A stretch of DNA of 53,856 bases from Gammaproteobacteria bacterium. Its GTDB lineage: Bacteria > Pseudomonadota > Gammaproteobacteria > DSM-16500. Under the pieces are notes generated by a model. It saw only the letters and a list, made by a program, of their open reading frames with translations, had not been told where the DNA came from and searched no databases. Where the stretch lies: assembly GCA_021324335.1 (NCBI GenBank), contig JAJPJH010000102.1, forward strand, positions 1 to 53,856. Direction: 5' to 3'. Positions 8,691 through 17,783 of the stretch are shown piece by piece (position 1 is the first letter of the stretch; every line of letters starts with the position of its first letter). Both the position numbers and the translations under genes were made by a program.

Positions 8691-9320
8691 TTATTGTCCT
8701 TCTTGTGCTTCTTCTGCTCCTAATTCCTCTAATGCCGCAGCCGCCCATGCATCTAATTGGACGCGGAACTTGGTATGAGAAGGGAGTAAACGCATGTCTT
8801 TTAGTATATCGGTGGCCTTGCCCTTCGTACGAGCTTGATATTCAATAATCATTTGCCCGAGGACGCTAGGATTACTGGTGCTAGAACCAAATTTGTTTTC
8901 GATGATCTGGCTACGAAATTTTAAACTGCGATAAATCGATTGGGCACTGTCCTGATAACCTGTACTATTGCCCATCGCACAAAATAATACATGACAAAGA
9001 CTGTTTAAATCCGATTGGCTGATCTCTGGCAGATAAATCAACTGGCCGCCGCCCATTTCATCTAAACCTACTGCTTGCAAAAATAAACATTGCGTGCAAA
9101 AACAGCAGGCAGTGATCATATTGCTCATCTTGTTATTAAGGTAGTTACCATCTAGATTCACCACTTCCTGATATTCTTTCGCCTGAAAAGCACAATATTG
9201 GCACGTGTAAACATCACGCTCCCATACTCGCTGCGCAACTGGCAGGAACGCTTTATCTTCTTTACGCCTGACGAAAATTCGCCAACCTGCTAAGTTCACC
9301 GCCAGTTTAAGTTCATGCAT
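8691..9320 (-). CDS. icmJ: Dot/Icm coupling-complex protein IcmJ/DotN
   Basis: The 209-residue protein is IcmJ/DotN, which binds the C-terminal tail of the coupling ATPase DotL and helps recruit substrates. It has the expected zinc-binding cysteines: CQYC near residue 40 and CCFCTQC near residue 75, in an HNH-like frame. Its length equals that of family members. It lies between icmD and icmB in the conserved order. Confidence 0.95.
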   Translation of the reverse strand: MHELKLAVNLAGWRIFVRRKEDKAFLPVAQRVWERDVYTCQYCAFQAKEYQEVVNLDGNYLNNKMSNMITACCFCTQCLFLQAVGLDEMGGGQLIYLPEISQSDLNSLCHVLFCAMGNSTGYQDSAQSIYRSLKFRSQIIENKFGSSTSNPSVLGQMIIEYQARTKGKATDILKDMRLLPSHTKFRVQLDAWAAAALEELGAEEAQEGQ

Positions 9321-9338
9321 ATCTCAATCAATAGTTAC

Positions 9339-9710
9339 CTATTTTTTACCATACCCAAATGAGGTAATACCGGATACTGATGAAGCTTGACCGCTGCCAG
9401 AAAACAAAGTGTAACCGGATACGCTGAATATGGATGGAATGAAGATGAGTGCCGCGCCAATAAAGACAAAAGCAATGGGTGTGCTAATGGGATATTGGGT
9501 TGGCTGATCTTTATGCTGTTTAAATTTCACAATACCTGTGACAGCAAATGCCATCCCTGCCACATACGAAGCAGCAGTGACTAACTTTGCAATATTCGCA
9601 ATGTTAGTCGTCACTTGCGCTGCGACTGAACCTACACCAGAAAGCGCAAATGCCGCTGTTCCTAGTGTAAAGCAAAAAAGTGTGAGTAAAACAAGAAGCA
9701 CCTTTTTCAT
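9339..9710 (-). CDS. icmD: Dot/Icm inner-membrane protein IcmD/DotP
   Basis: A 123-residue membrane protein with an N-terminal signal-like helix (to about Ala22) and two further hydrophobic segments (about 42-60 and 75-98) joined by a short charged loop with KFKQHKD. This matches IcmD/DotP, a small essential Dot/Icm component. The two-helix core resembles the first half of IcmC next door, suggesting old duplication. A ribosome site (AAGGAG) precedes the ATG. Confidence 0.9.
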   Translation of the reverse strand: MKKVLLVLLTLFCFTLGTAAFALSGVGSVAAQVTTNIANIAKLVTAASYVAGMAFAVTGIVKFKQHKDQPTQYPISTPIAFVFIGAALIFIPSIFSVSGYTLFSGSGQASSVSGITSFGYGKK

Positions 9711-9740
9711 TATCGTCTCCTTAAAAGTAGTAAGTCCCTA

Positions 9741-10370
9741 TTATGACACTCCTATCCCGAATGTGGCAAAAATTACTTGCACAGTCTGATAGATATTAAT
9801 GCAGAGGATACCGCCGATGATATAACTCAATCCCTTACTAAAACTGCCGTGTGCACTGCGGTCTGCCATATGGGATAAAATCACTAATCCGCGTATAAAT
9901 CCGATCGTCCCGATAAATTGAATAATCAAATAACAAACATTAATAAATTGCGACCATTCGTCCGAGTATTCTGAATAACCGTAAGGATTAGGATTCGTCC
10001 AAAACGTACTCATACCCACTTGTACGGACGTAGGAAGATAAATGAGTAAAGCACCTACCACCAGTAAAGTGATGGGCGCTTTTAAACTATGCTCATGCGA
10101 CATCATGGAGCGCATTTCCCCCATGTGTTTTAAGCCGACAATTCCCATAGCAATCATGTAAAAACCCAGAACATAAGCGATTGCTGTGACCATTTGCATT
10201 AATTGAGGGATTTGCGTCGCTAAATTCGCGAGCATGGTCTGCAACGAAAGACCGGTGATTTGCACTTGCTGATTCTGAGCGTAGGCTGGTAAGCCGTACA
10301 ACATTAATAGCGCGAGACCGCTGCAACGACCGGCAGTGGATATGTGATTTCGCAACCATTGCGGTAACAT
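9741..10370 (-). CDS. icmC: Dot/Icm inner-membrane protein IcmC/DotE
   Basis: The 209-residue protein has a signal-like N-terminus and about four membrane segments (roughly 50-75, 92-112, 135-155 and 172-200). It fits IcmC/DotE, a polytopic component needed for substrate export. A GTG one codon upstream would be too close to the GAGG ribosome site, so the ATG at 10370 is preferred. It lies in conserved order between icmG and icmD. Confidence 0.9.
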   Translation of the reverse strand: MLPQWLRNHISTAGRCSGLALLMLYGLPAYAQNQQVQITGLSLQTMLANLATQIPQLMQMVTAIAYVLGFYMIAMGIVGLKHMGEMRSMMSHEHSLKAPITLLVVGALLIYLPTSVQVGMSTFWTNPNPYGYSEYSDEWSQFINVCYLIIQFIGTIGFIRGLVILSHMADRSAHGSFSKGLSYIIGGILCINIYQTVQVIFATFGIGVS

Positions 10371-10400
10371 CACGTCACCTCACTTTTGTATGGTTAAAGT

Positions 10401-11408
10401 TTACACTCCATTGCCATAGGATAACGAAACAACCTTGTTGCCGGTGTTGATTTCTACCACACCATCATAAGGATCCACTTTCGTTACTCGACCGATATCT
10501 TTAATGACATCACCTTCTGCAACGGTAACGGTTTCACCATTATCAGAGCGTAACCATGCGCGGCCGGGAATGATGGCCTGTACTGTGTAAGGTATTTTTA
10601 CTTCAGGCTGAGGTGCTGCTGGCACTGCTTGAGGCGGTGCAGGTGTATTCGTTGCTACATTATTATTAGCTTGATTATTAGCCTGATTACTTTGACTGGT
10701 TTGGCCCACCCGAGATAGTACTTGCATCAATTGGTTAATTTCGCTTTCCATTCCAGCCATGCGAGTATTAAGCGCTTGAATTTGATCTTGCAGCGCTTTG
10801 CTTTGTGCAGCGTAATCATTCAGCTTTTGCGCGTAATCTGCTTGTAATTGACCAATCAATCGCTGGTTTTCAGTCACCAATGTTTCGACGTTGGCGTTAG
10901 GCGGAGGGTTATTCACCGCTGGAGCAGCTGGCGCTTGGACAGGCGCGGGCTGAGCAGCAGCGGTTGTAGGCGGTGGTAACGGTTGAGCAGGCTGCTGAGC
11001 AACAGGTTGGGAAGGCATTGCAGGGGGAGTTGTACCCGGCACACTGATTACATTACCTTGTGTTTGAGAAAGCACAGGCTGCGTGGGTTTGATAGTTTCT
11101 GCTGGCGAGGTTGCCGGAGAGGTAACTGTTTTTTGCTGTGCTACCATATCAGGCGTAATAGTAGTGGAAGGAGCAGGTGAATTAACCGGCGCCACCATTT
11201 TATAGACAACGTACACTAAGACAATAAAGACACCCGCACTCAGCAATACCCGTTTCGATCGAGTCAGCCGGCTAGCTATCCCTTCCCTTGGCTCACTTGC
11301 AACGGGCTTGGGCGATTCGGTTTCGACCTCGTAATTGATCTCTTCATCGGAAAAGTGATACTCACTTTCCTCTGGACTGTCATATCTTTCCTCTCGATCA
11401 TTCAACAT
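10401..11408 (-). CDS. icmG: Dot/Icm core-complex protein IcmG/DotF
   Basis: The 335-residue protein has an acidic cytoplasmic N-terminus (1-50), one membrane helix (53-71), a long Pro/Ala/Gln-rich linker (about 75-170), a coiled-coil stretch (about 172-235) and a compact C-terminal domain (about 270-335, with GRAWLRSDNG and AEGDVI). This is the IcmG/DotF plan. DotF joins the DotC-D-F-G-H core complex and influences substrate recognition. It is longer than the roughly 270 residues I recall for Legionella, mainly in the low-complexity linker. Confidence 0.93.
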   Translation of the reverse strand: MLNDREERYDSPEESEYHFSDEEINYEVETESPKPVASEPREGIASRLTRSKRVLLSAGVFIVLVYVVYKMVAPVNSPAPSTTITPDMVAQQKTVTSPATSPAETIKPTQPVLSQTQGNVISVPGTTPPAMPSQPVAQQPAQPLPPPTTAAAQPAPVQAPAAPAVNNPPPNANVETLVTENQRLIGQLQADYAQKLNDYAAQSKALQDQIQALNTRMAGMESEINQLMQVLSRVGQTSQSNQANNQANNNVATNTPAPPQAVPAAPQPEVKIPYTVQAIIPGRAWLRSDNGETVTVAEGDVIKDIGRVTKVDPYDGVVEINTGNKVVSLSYGNGV

Positions 11409-11485
11409 TTTACGCGCCCCTTAGTAGTTTTCCCCGTGCTCCTTGTTAATTATAGTTCTCATAAAGCCATTCTGCTCAAAAACGC

Positions 11486-13765
11486 TTAAGTGACATCTTG
11501 CATAAATAATATACCTAGACCTACGCCAGAATCCACTCTTACCGTCGGTGCTCGATTAATATAGTTTTGAGTCGCGTTCCCTAACGTTTGACCCATCTGA
11601 CCCAATGCAACAGCGAGTTTTTGACTAGGACTGAGATCGGGATGAGTGGTACTTGTGCCAAATATTCCCGTGGTTGATGTGCCCTCATTGGTAATAGCAG
11701 ATGCATAACCTTGTAAGAATGAGGTTGCCATCATAGCACCAAATCGTTGAAGATAATGATAATCGACGGAACTTGCCATTACTGTACGGGCCGTATCAGG
11801 ATCGATAGCATAAGCGGTAACGGTTTTTGATTTATCCCATTGGTCCATGTTCATTAAAGTAAACGTGAGACTAATTCTATCCAATTGTCCTGAAGCACTC
11901 TTAGCTGTCATTAATTTACCTAACAGTTTTGCACCTTTATAGGGACCATCGACAACAGTTGCCATCACAGGGCTATCAGGATAATCACTATTGACTGCTG
12001 TATCTAACACAGCAAATAAGATCGTGCCCGATTTGATAAGGACAGGAGCGGCAGCGCCTCCTTCTGTCCCTTGTGTTCCATTCTTGGTACCTGCGGTTCC
12101 AGTTCCAGTTGCACCTGTGCCCCCTTTTCCTGCGGTAGAGGGGGGGACACCTTCTCGGTAAGATTGAACCGGTGGCTGCCAAGCAGCAACTAATTGCTGG
12201 GCTTGGCCATTCATTGCCGATACTAATGCCTCCATACGGGCTCTTTTTTGGTCATCCGTTTCTGCCTGTGCTTGGGCTTGGGCTGCGGTAAACTCTCCCA
12301 CCCCAACCGTCGGCTGAGCTGTGGCTTGCTGCACGCGCTGTTGCAATGCCGCAAAATCGCTTGCGGTGGGAGCGGTAGTCGGTGCTGCACCTGCGGTCAT
12401 CGCCTGGTATTGCTGCATTAATCGTGCTGCTTCCTCCGGTGTCAGGACACCTGCTTGTACCATACGTTTCAATTCATCCGCATAAACATTGGGGGGGGCA
12501 TTACTCGCTTGTAAAGCCCCTAAGCGCTGGATAGCATCTCGCAATCCACGGACTTTTTGATAATCACCGATTTTAAGTTGCGCGATATCTGGCGTAATTT
12601 TATTTTGCTGCGCAAGCTGTGTAACGAAAGCTTTATATTGATCCAAGGGAACATCTTTCTGGATCATCTCCGTCAATTGCGCGCCGACATCGGCTGGCAT
12701 TTTTCCTGTTTTGACTAAATCATTAATTTCCCCGTAAGCATCTGCTTCTGCTTTTTTCAACATCTCATTAACAGCACCTGCAGGACCCGCACCTAATTTC
12801 TGCTTACGATAATTATCGAGTAACTTCGCTGCCGCCGCCGGGGTTAACTTCCCTGCCGCGACATCTCGCTGTAAGGCTGCAGCATATTCATCTACGCTCG
12901 CGCCACGATTAGCTAATGCCGTCATTTCTTTTGCGACATCGGGGGTAATTTCTCCATTTGCTGCCATTTTACTGATGGCAGCCAAGTTATCTTTCGCTGC
13001 TTCTTTCGCACGTTGCTGAGTATATTGGGCTAATAATTGTTGAGCCGTCTCGGGGGAAATTTTTCCTTGGCGCACTAAGTCTTGCAGCATGGCTGCATAT
13101 TCTGTTGGCGATACCCCGCGTTTTTGGGCTGCAAGAAGATCATTCGCGGCTTCAATGGGCAACTGACCATTTTTAATTAACTCATCCATGTTTTTGCCGC
13201 TTTCTTTCAACAATGCTTCAGCATGTTGCTTTTTATATTGTTCCAGTAACTGGCGAGCTTGCTCTGGCGTTAACTTGCCTTCTTTCACTAATCTATCTAA
13301 TGCCGCGGCATACTCATCGACAGAAGCATTTTTATCTGCCAATTGCTGTAACTCATTCGCCACATCTGGAGAAATCTGACCTTGCCGTACCATATTGTCT
13401 AACATGTTTTTGGTGATTTCTTCTTCCGTGCATCTCACGCATTGATTACCCGTAGCTGGCTGCCCGAGATTAATCATCGTCGGCACCGCGCTAGTGCCAC
13501 TTAATTGTGCTTGTTGGGCACGCTGGATATTTGCTTGTTCTACCGCGCGTCGGTATTCAGGTGTTAATGTTCCGCCCGGTACCGATTGTAGTCCGGCGGG
13601 TGCACCCGCCACGCGGGAGGTTCCCACCCCATTGCGGCTGCCTGATAAGAAACGGGTGCCAAAATAAATAGCTACAATCACCAACACCACAAACGCAATT
13701 AAGAAAAAAATACGACTCCGAGCATCCATGCGGCTAAAATTGAATTTAGAAAAATCCAGTGCCAT
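11486..13765 (-). CDS. icmE: Dot/Icm channel protein IcmE/DotG with helical tandem repeats
   Basis: The 759-residue protein is IcmE/DotG, which spans both membranes and forms the channel. It has a short cytoplasmic start, one membrane helix (about 19-37), a repeat region (about 115-455) and a VirB10/TrbI-like C-terminal domain (about 565-759, with IKSGTILFAVLDTAVNSDY). The repeat region carries DEYAAAL-type motifs at about 150, 221, 292, 375 and 426, each followed by GK(L/I)(T/S)P. The ATG at 13765 overlaps the icmK stop by one base (TGATG); the GTG one codon earlier is too close to the GAGGGA site. It is shorter than Legionella DotG (about 1050 residues). Confidence 0.95.
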   Translation of the reverse strand: MALDFSKFNFSRMDARSRIFFLIAFVVLVIVAIYFGTRFLSGSRNGVGTSRVAGAPAGLQSVPGGTLTPEYRRAVEQANIQRAQQAQLSGTSAVPTMINLGQPATGNQCVRCTEEEITKNMLDNMVRQGQISPDVANELQQLADKNASVDEYAAALDRLVKEGKLTPEQARQLLEQYKKQHAEALLKESGKNMDELIKNGQLPIEAANDLLAAQKRGVSPTEYAAMLQDLVRQGKISPETAQQLLAQYTQQRAKEAAKDNLAAISKMAANGEITPDVAKEMTALANRGASVDEYAAALQRDVAAGKLTPAAAAKLLDNYRKQKLGAGPAGAVNEMLKKAEADAYGEINDLVKTGKMPADVGAQLTEMIQKDVPLDQYKAFVTQLAQQNKITPDIAQLKIGDYQKVRGLRDAIQRLGALQASNAPPNVYADELKRMVQAGVLTPEEAARLMQQYQAMTAGAAPTTAPTASDFAALQQRVQQATAQPTVGVGEFTAAQAQAQAETDDQKRARMEALVSAMNGQAQQLVAAWQPPVQSYREGVPPSTAGKGGTGATGTGTAGTKNGTQGTEGGAAAPVLIKSGTILFAVLDTAVNSDYPDSPVMATVVDGPYKGAKLLGKLMTAKSASGQLDRISLTFTLMNMDQWDKSKTVTAYAIDPDTARTVMASSVDYHYLQRFGAMMATSFLQGYASAITNEGTSTTGIFGTSTTHPDLSPSQKLAVALGQMGQTLGNATQNYINRAPTVRVDSGVGLGILFMQDVT

Positions 13766-14826
13766 CACAGTCCCTCTATCTTTAGTTCTGCAGGCTCTCC
13801 GTAACGGGATACTAATACGGAAGAGGTTTTGGGCAGCTCGTAAGCATGCATGCCGTCAGGGCTCACCATCGTGTCGGTCCATCCTGGCGATAAAACCGTT
13901 AATCGCGTACGAAGATAAAGTTTATCGGCCAGCACCCAAGCCTGCGCATCTGCCCCACGTACGCTGAGTTGCTTGCTCCCCGCTGGCGCTACCCCATCTA
14001 ACACGCCTAGTAATAACTGATTAGCACTACTTGGCAGAGCTGTGCCAATGGGTAGATCTTTCGCATTGGGCCCGATACCCGAAACGTGTATATCGACGCG
14101 ATAATCAACGACACGCTGCCCAGAAACAAGTTCCAGGGTGATAGGGGTGGGATTACCTAATAATCGAAAGACAATATCCCCATTACTATACGCAGAGACT
14201 GCCTGTAACATGATGATATTACTTTTCCCATCCCATTGAATATTCACCGCTTTAGGATTACCAATATCGAAAGAAGCAATCGGCCAAGGAGACCCCGTGG
14301 AATCGACAAACACCAATGAACTGACATAACCTTGCGCGAGACGTATCGCAGGCGGCGTCGTGCCGGGAGCGAGGTTCACCATCAAGGTCGTGGAAACAGG
14401 CTTGGGAGGGATATTGGCGGGAATAGCAGCCGCGCGTTGGGACATATCAATTTGTTGATGCAATTGCACGACTTGCTCCGGTGTCAGCGGCATGTTTTGC
14501 TGTATCATCGCATTGAAAGCACTAACCGAATCCGGATTCGGTGGAGGACTGTTAGGTGGTACAGCATTCAACATGATCTGCTGGCCTTGTTCATAACTCA
14601 CGGGTGCAGCGGACGAAGTGGGATCTGCTGATGCCGAGGAGGGTGCCGTTGCATTAGCCGTTTGGTTTTGCGCATAGCCATTGCTTTGCAGCCATTGCTG
14701 AAACTGTTGAGACGGTTGCGAGGGGGAGGCAGTAGCAGGTGCAGCGCTATTATCTGGCTGCGCAAACGCACAAGGGACGAAACTCGCGAGGAGAAGTAAA
14801 ACCGATAATTTGAAAGCATTTATCAT
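13765..14826 (-). CDS. icmK: Dot/Icm outer-membrane core protein IcmK/DotH
   Basis: The 353-residue protein has a cleavable signal peptide (about 1-22, ending AFA), a low-complexity Ala/Ser/Pro/Gln region to about residue 110, and the conserved DotH domain (about 145-350, with PPAIRLAQGYVSSLVFVD and the C-terminal YELPKTSSVLVSRYG). DotH reaches the outer membrane with the help of DotC and DotD, which are not in this window. The gene lies 6 bp behind icmL and overlaps icmE. Confidence 0.95.
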   Translation of the reverse strand: MINAFKLSVLLLLASFVPCAFAQPDNSAAPATASPSQPSQQFQQWLQSNGYAQNQTANATAPSSASADPTSSAAPVSYEQGQQIMLNAVPPNSPPPNPDSVSAFNAMIQQNMPLTPEQVVQLHQQIDMSQRAAAIPANIPPKPVSTTLMVNLAPGTTPPAIRLAQGYVSSLVFVDSTGSPWPIASFDIGNPKAVNIQWDGKSNIIMLQAVSAYSNGDIVFRLLGNPTPITLELVSGQRVVDYRVDIHVSGIGPNAKDLPIGTALPSSANQLLLGVLDGVAPAGSKQLSVRGADAQAWVLADKLYLRTRLTVLSPGWTDTMVSPDGMHAYELPKTSSVLVSRYGEPAELKIEGL

Positions 14827-14832
14827 GCAGTG

Positions 14833-15477
14833 TTATCCAGTTACCAATTGCCCAGTGCTACTTGCCACAATCACATTATCAATGCCAACACCATTTAAGT
14901 TATTCGTGGTGGGGATCCTGACCACCAATACTTGTAACGTAAGCGTGCGAGTGTTGACTTGATTACTAAAAGCATAATTGATATTGAGGGGCATTTGTAC
15001 CCACCAAGCATATCTTCCTGCTAATAATCCTTGCTGCAAGATAAACGGGGCACCCGCTGGTGTCGCCGTAATAAACATCTTGTTAGCTTGAACATTGCTG
15101 TAGTTAGCATAAATATTCAATTGATCTAAAAACACTCGCCAGCCATCTGGCGTAAAGTATTGTGTGGCTGCTTTCAATTGTTTGTTGTATTCATAAAAGT
15201 CATAAACAAACGATTTACGCAACGCATCACTGGCCCATTGTAACAAGTCAGGGGTAGAAAGATAGGGTTGATCCAACGGCACCGGCGGCTTCACACGCCA
15301 TTCATTATCGACGGGAAAGGTTACCGGTGGGGGTTTACTAATATAGAGATAAATGGATAAGAGAACTAATAAAGCAATGGCAACACCCAAACTGATAATG
15401 ACAAGGATGACTTTACCAAAACTATCGCGGTAAAAATCTTCTCTTAGTTTGACAACTTGTAACTCTTCTTCAGCCAT
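14833..15477 (-). CDS. icmL: Dot/Icm inner-membrane protein IcmL/DotI
   Basis: The 214-residue protein has one N-terminal membrane helix (about 23-47) and a periplasmic DotI domain with the signature YDFYEYNKQL...YFTPDGW. DotI forms a heterocomplex with DotJ/IcmM around the inner-membrane channel. Of the three IcmL-type genes here, this one sits next to icmK, the position of DotI in Legionella, and its length fits best. I therefore take it as the orthologue. Confidence 0.93.
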   Translation of the reverse strand: MAEEELQVVKLREDFYRDSFGKVILVIISLGVAIALLVLLSIYLYISKPPPVTFPVDNEWRVKPPVPLDQPYLSTPDLLQWASDALRKSFVYDFYEYNKQLKAATQYFTPDGWRVFLDQLNIYANYSNVQANKMFITATPAGAPFILQQGLLAGRYAWWVQMPLNINYAFSNQVNTRTLTLQVLVVRIPTTNNLNGVGIDNVIVASSTGQLVTG

Positions 15478-15548
15478 GCGTTCTCACTTTTCTCGACGTT
15501 GCTGAATCAGCTTATACTAATGGAATGTATTTTTCACCTTGACGATAT

Positions 15549-16238
15549 TTACTGCCCCGTCGGCGCACTTGAAATTTCCTGCGGTTGAGTTGGCCCGGTC
15601 GTTGCAAAAGTAGCGATTAATTGCAAAATACCCACCCCTCGATAACTTTGTAAAATCGGCTGCCGCTGCATGATGATACTGACATCTAATGCATTCAATA
15701 CTTTTGAGCTAGCATCATAAGGCGGCTCCCAATAGGTGACCAATATGGGCATGTCGAATTTCCAAGCGTAAGCACTTCCTAATATCCCTTCTGCAATTAA
15801 TCTAGGCGATGACACCACTTGGGCTATAACAATTTGTTTGCGCTGTGTCAGCGCCAGCAAACTATTGGCTTGGGTTAATGCCTTCATGTAATTCGTCCAC
15901 CCATAGGTCGTAAAATACCGCTGGGCCTGCTGCAACTGGGTGCGATAGTTCACATAATCATACGAATACGCTGCCTGCACGGCTTCAACTGCTAATGACG
16001 CTGCTTCATTCACTGTCATATTGGGTTGATTCACAGGAATAATAGGAATTAAGCGACCAACAGGATCCGTGGCAAAATACACCGGCTGAAAAGGATTTTT
16101 TATTAAAAAATATAACACCCAGATTAAAAAACCATTTACTAAAAGAGAGAGAGCAAATGCAGCAAGCATTAAATAATGCAAGCGTTTATAGAATGCATTT
16201 CGAGAAAAAATAATACTTAATGGATCCTGAGCATTCAT
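15549..16238 (-). CDS. icmL: Second IcmL/DotI-type protein
   Basis: This 229-residue protein repeats the IcmL plan: a membrane helix (about 22-46) and a periplasmic domain with YDYVNYRTQL...YFTTYGW. It differs from its neighbours throughout, so the duplication is old. It ends in a Pro/Gln/Ser tail. A 71-bp gap separates it from the next gene. Two or more icmL copies are known in Coxiella-like bacteria; the copies may form mixed rings with DotJ, but their division of labour is unknown. Confidence 0.9.
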   Translation of the reverse strand: MNAQDPLSIIFSRNAFYKRLHYLMLAAFALSLLVNGFLIWVLYFLIKNPFQPVYFATDPVGRLIPIIPVNQPNMTVNEAASLAVEAVQAAYSYDYVNYRTQLQQAQRYFTTYGWTNYMKALTQANSLLALTQRKQIVIAQVVSSPRLIAEGILGSAYAWKFDMPILVTYWEPPYDASSKVLNALDVSIIMQRQPILQSYRGVGILQLIATFATTGPTQPQEISSAPTGQ

Positions 16239-16247
16239 GCCTCATCC

Positions 16248-16832
16248 TCATATCATGACAAATTGATCAATCCCGATACCCTGCGGATTGATATTGGTCG
16301 GCAACCGTACGATGGTAATAATAACCATAAAATTCCGTTTGGTCGTGGTATTAGCGCTTTGATACGTGACGAGAAAAGGAATTTGGATACGCCAAGAATA
16401 ACCTTTTCCCGGCAAGGCCCCTTGATTAGAAATCACCGGTGTTCCCGCCACCACACCGTTAACAAATAATTGCCGCTGGACAATCGTCTCTAGCAAACTA
16501 CTGACGGATTGTAAATAGTCTTGCCAGCCCGCATCTGTAAAATACGGTTTCACTGCAGCCACTTGGTTGTTGTAATTGTAAAAGTCAAAGGTATAAGCCG
16601 TGGCAGCGGCTTTGCTCGCCCAGGCTAATAATGTGTCTGGCATCAAATTAGGTTCAAGATTAGGGGTTAGTTGGATTTGTTGATTTTTAGGATCGGTTGC
16701 ATAAAAAACAGGTAAGGGCTTATTAAAAAGCTGATAAAGCACGACGCCAGCAGCAAGGATCATGAGGAAAAGAAGAAGGATCAAGCCGGTCAGCACATAA
16801 TGATAATAATCACGATAGAAAGAATTCGCCAT
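16248..16832 (-). CDS. icmL: Third IcmL/DotI-type protein
   Basis: At 194 residues it has a membrane helix (about 14-34) and a periplasmic IcmL domain with FDFYNYNNQV...YFTDAGW. It lacks the extra N-terminal cytoplasmic residues seen in the copy next to icmK. The C-terminus ends abruptly in IDQFVMI, about where the other copies continue for 10-20 residues. It is intact as a reading frame. It lies 12 bp behind icmM. Confidence 0.9.
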   Translation of the reverse strand: MANSFYRDYYHYVLTGLILLLFLMILAAGVVLYQLFNKPLPVFYATDPKNQQIQLTPNLEPNLMPDTLLAWASKAAATAYTFDFYNYNNQVAAVKPYFTDAGWQDYLQSVSSLLETIVQRQLFVNGVVAGTPVISNQGALPGKGYSWRIQIPFLVTYQSANTTTKRNFMVIITIVRLPTNINPQGIGIDQFVMI

Positions 16833-16844
16833 GCGTTCCTCACC

Positions 16845-17054
16845 TTATTTGGCTTGCGGCATGGCTAATATCCTGCCTTCCGTTGTATTGGCATAATATT
16901 GCGGTGCTGGGTGAAATAAGACGAGATAAATGACAGCCGCGATTAGTATAAACATGATACAAATAGACACCATCAGCCAACGTAAAATTTTTCGAAATTG
17001 AAGACGATAAAAGTCACTCTGTAAACGAGCAATGTCATGGCGTTCCGCAATCAT
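16845..17054 (-). CDS. icmM: Dot/Icm protein IcmM/DotJ
   Basis: A 69-residue protein with a single membrane helix (about 25-49) after a basic stretch (RLQSDFYRLQFRKILRW). It looks like the N-terminal third of IcmL without the periplasmic domain, which is what DotJ/IcmM is. It partners DotI in the inner membrane. It is shorter than Legionella IcmM (about 94 residues). Position between icmN and the icmL copies supports the call. Confidence 0.85.
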   Translation of the reverse strand: MIAERHDIARLQSDFYRLQFRKILRWLMVSICIMFILIAAVIYLVLFHPAPQYYANTTEGRILAMPQAK

Positions 17055-17066
17055 GCTGTGGCTCCG

Positions 17067-17783
17067 TTACACGTATAATTTCTCTAAGGTAATTTCAATG
17101 CGATAATTATCGCTATCCCAATTGTTCCTGTCTGCAGTAACAAGGCGGGAACTGCCTGCTCCTTCTGAATAAAGAATACGCGCATCGACACCGCTTGCTA
17201 ATAAAACTTTTGCAACATTATCGGCCTCTTGTTTTGACAATGCCATATTCACCTCATCTGAACTACCGCAACCGGTATACGCGGTCACTTTTACCATCAT
17301 CTTCGTATATTGATTAATGTATTGAGACACCATACCCAAGGTGGAGTAAGCATGCGGTTTGAGGGTAGCGGTCATAGGATCGAAAAGGCGGGCGGAGGGA
17401 ATGACAATCAGGATTTGATCCCCAAGGACAATGATATTTGCACCGCGGTTTATTAAGCGATCGCGTAAGGTGGTATTAGCATCAATATAGCTACCATAAC
17501 TCGCGCCGGCAATGATACCGATCGCTGTGCCGGGGATCACGCCGATACTGCCTGTGAAAGCAGCGCCGGTCGCCGCTCCCGCTACACCGCCTAAAATAGC
17601 ACCTTTGGTCGCTTGGCTAGAATTTTGGTAAGAATCGGCAAGATTATGTGCCATTAGCTGATCGCCCAGATTTTTGGCATTTTGCACACCCATATCGACA
17701 TTCGATGCTGCCTCGCGCGATACATTGGAGGATGCACAGGCTGAGAGAAATAAAAAACACGTCAGTAATAAAAAGATCCGCAC
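17067..17783 (-). CDS. icmN: Dot/Icm lipoprotein IcmN/DotK (OmpA domain)
   Basis: The 238-residue protein is a lipoprotein (lipobox LSAC, Cys16) with a glycine-zipper stretch (about 63-100) and a C-terminal OmpA-like domain (about 120-235). DotK decorates the outer-membrane ring of the Dot/Icm core and may anchor it to peptidoglycan. The start is GTG, overlapping the icmO stop by one base (TAGTG). Confidence 0.92.
   Translation of the reverse strand: MRIFLLLTCFLFLSACASSNVSREAASNVDMGVQNAKNLGDQLMAHNLADSYQNSSQATKGAILGGVAGAATGAAFTGSIGVIPGTAIGIIAGASYGSYIDANTTLRDRLINRGANIIVLGDQILIVIPSARLFDPMTATLKPHAYSTLGMVSQYINQYTKMMVKVTAYTGCGSSDEVNMALSKQEADNVAKVLLASGVDARILYSEGAGSSRLVTADRNNWDSDNYRIEITLEKLYV

Noticed and set aside
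10983..11180. Arg-rich open frame opposite icmG
   Set aside because: It mirrors the Pro/Ala-rich linker on the other strand and has no ribosome site.
11988..12189. Two overlapping Arg-rich frames inside icmE
   Set aside because: They are shifted frames of the Gly/Thr-rich linker of DotG, without start signals.
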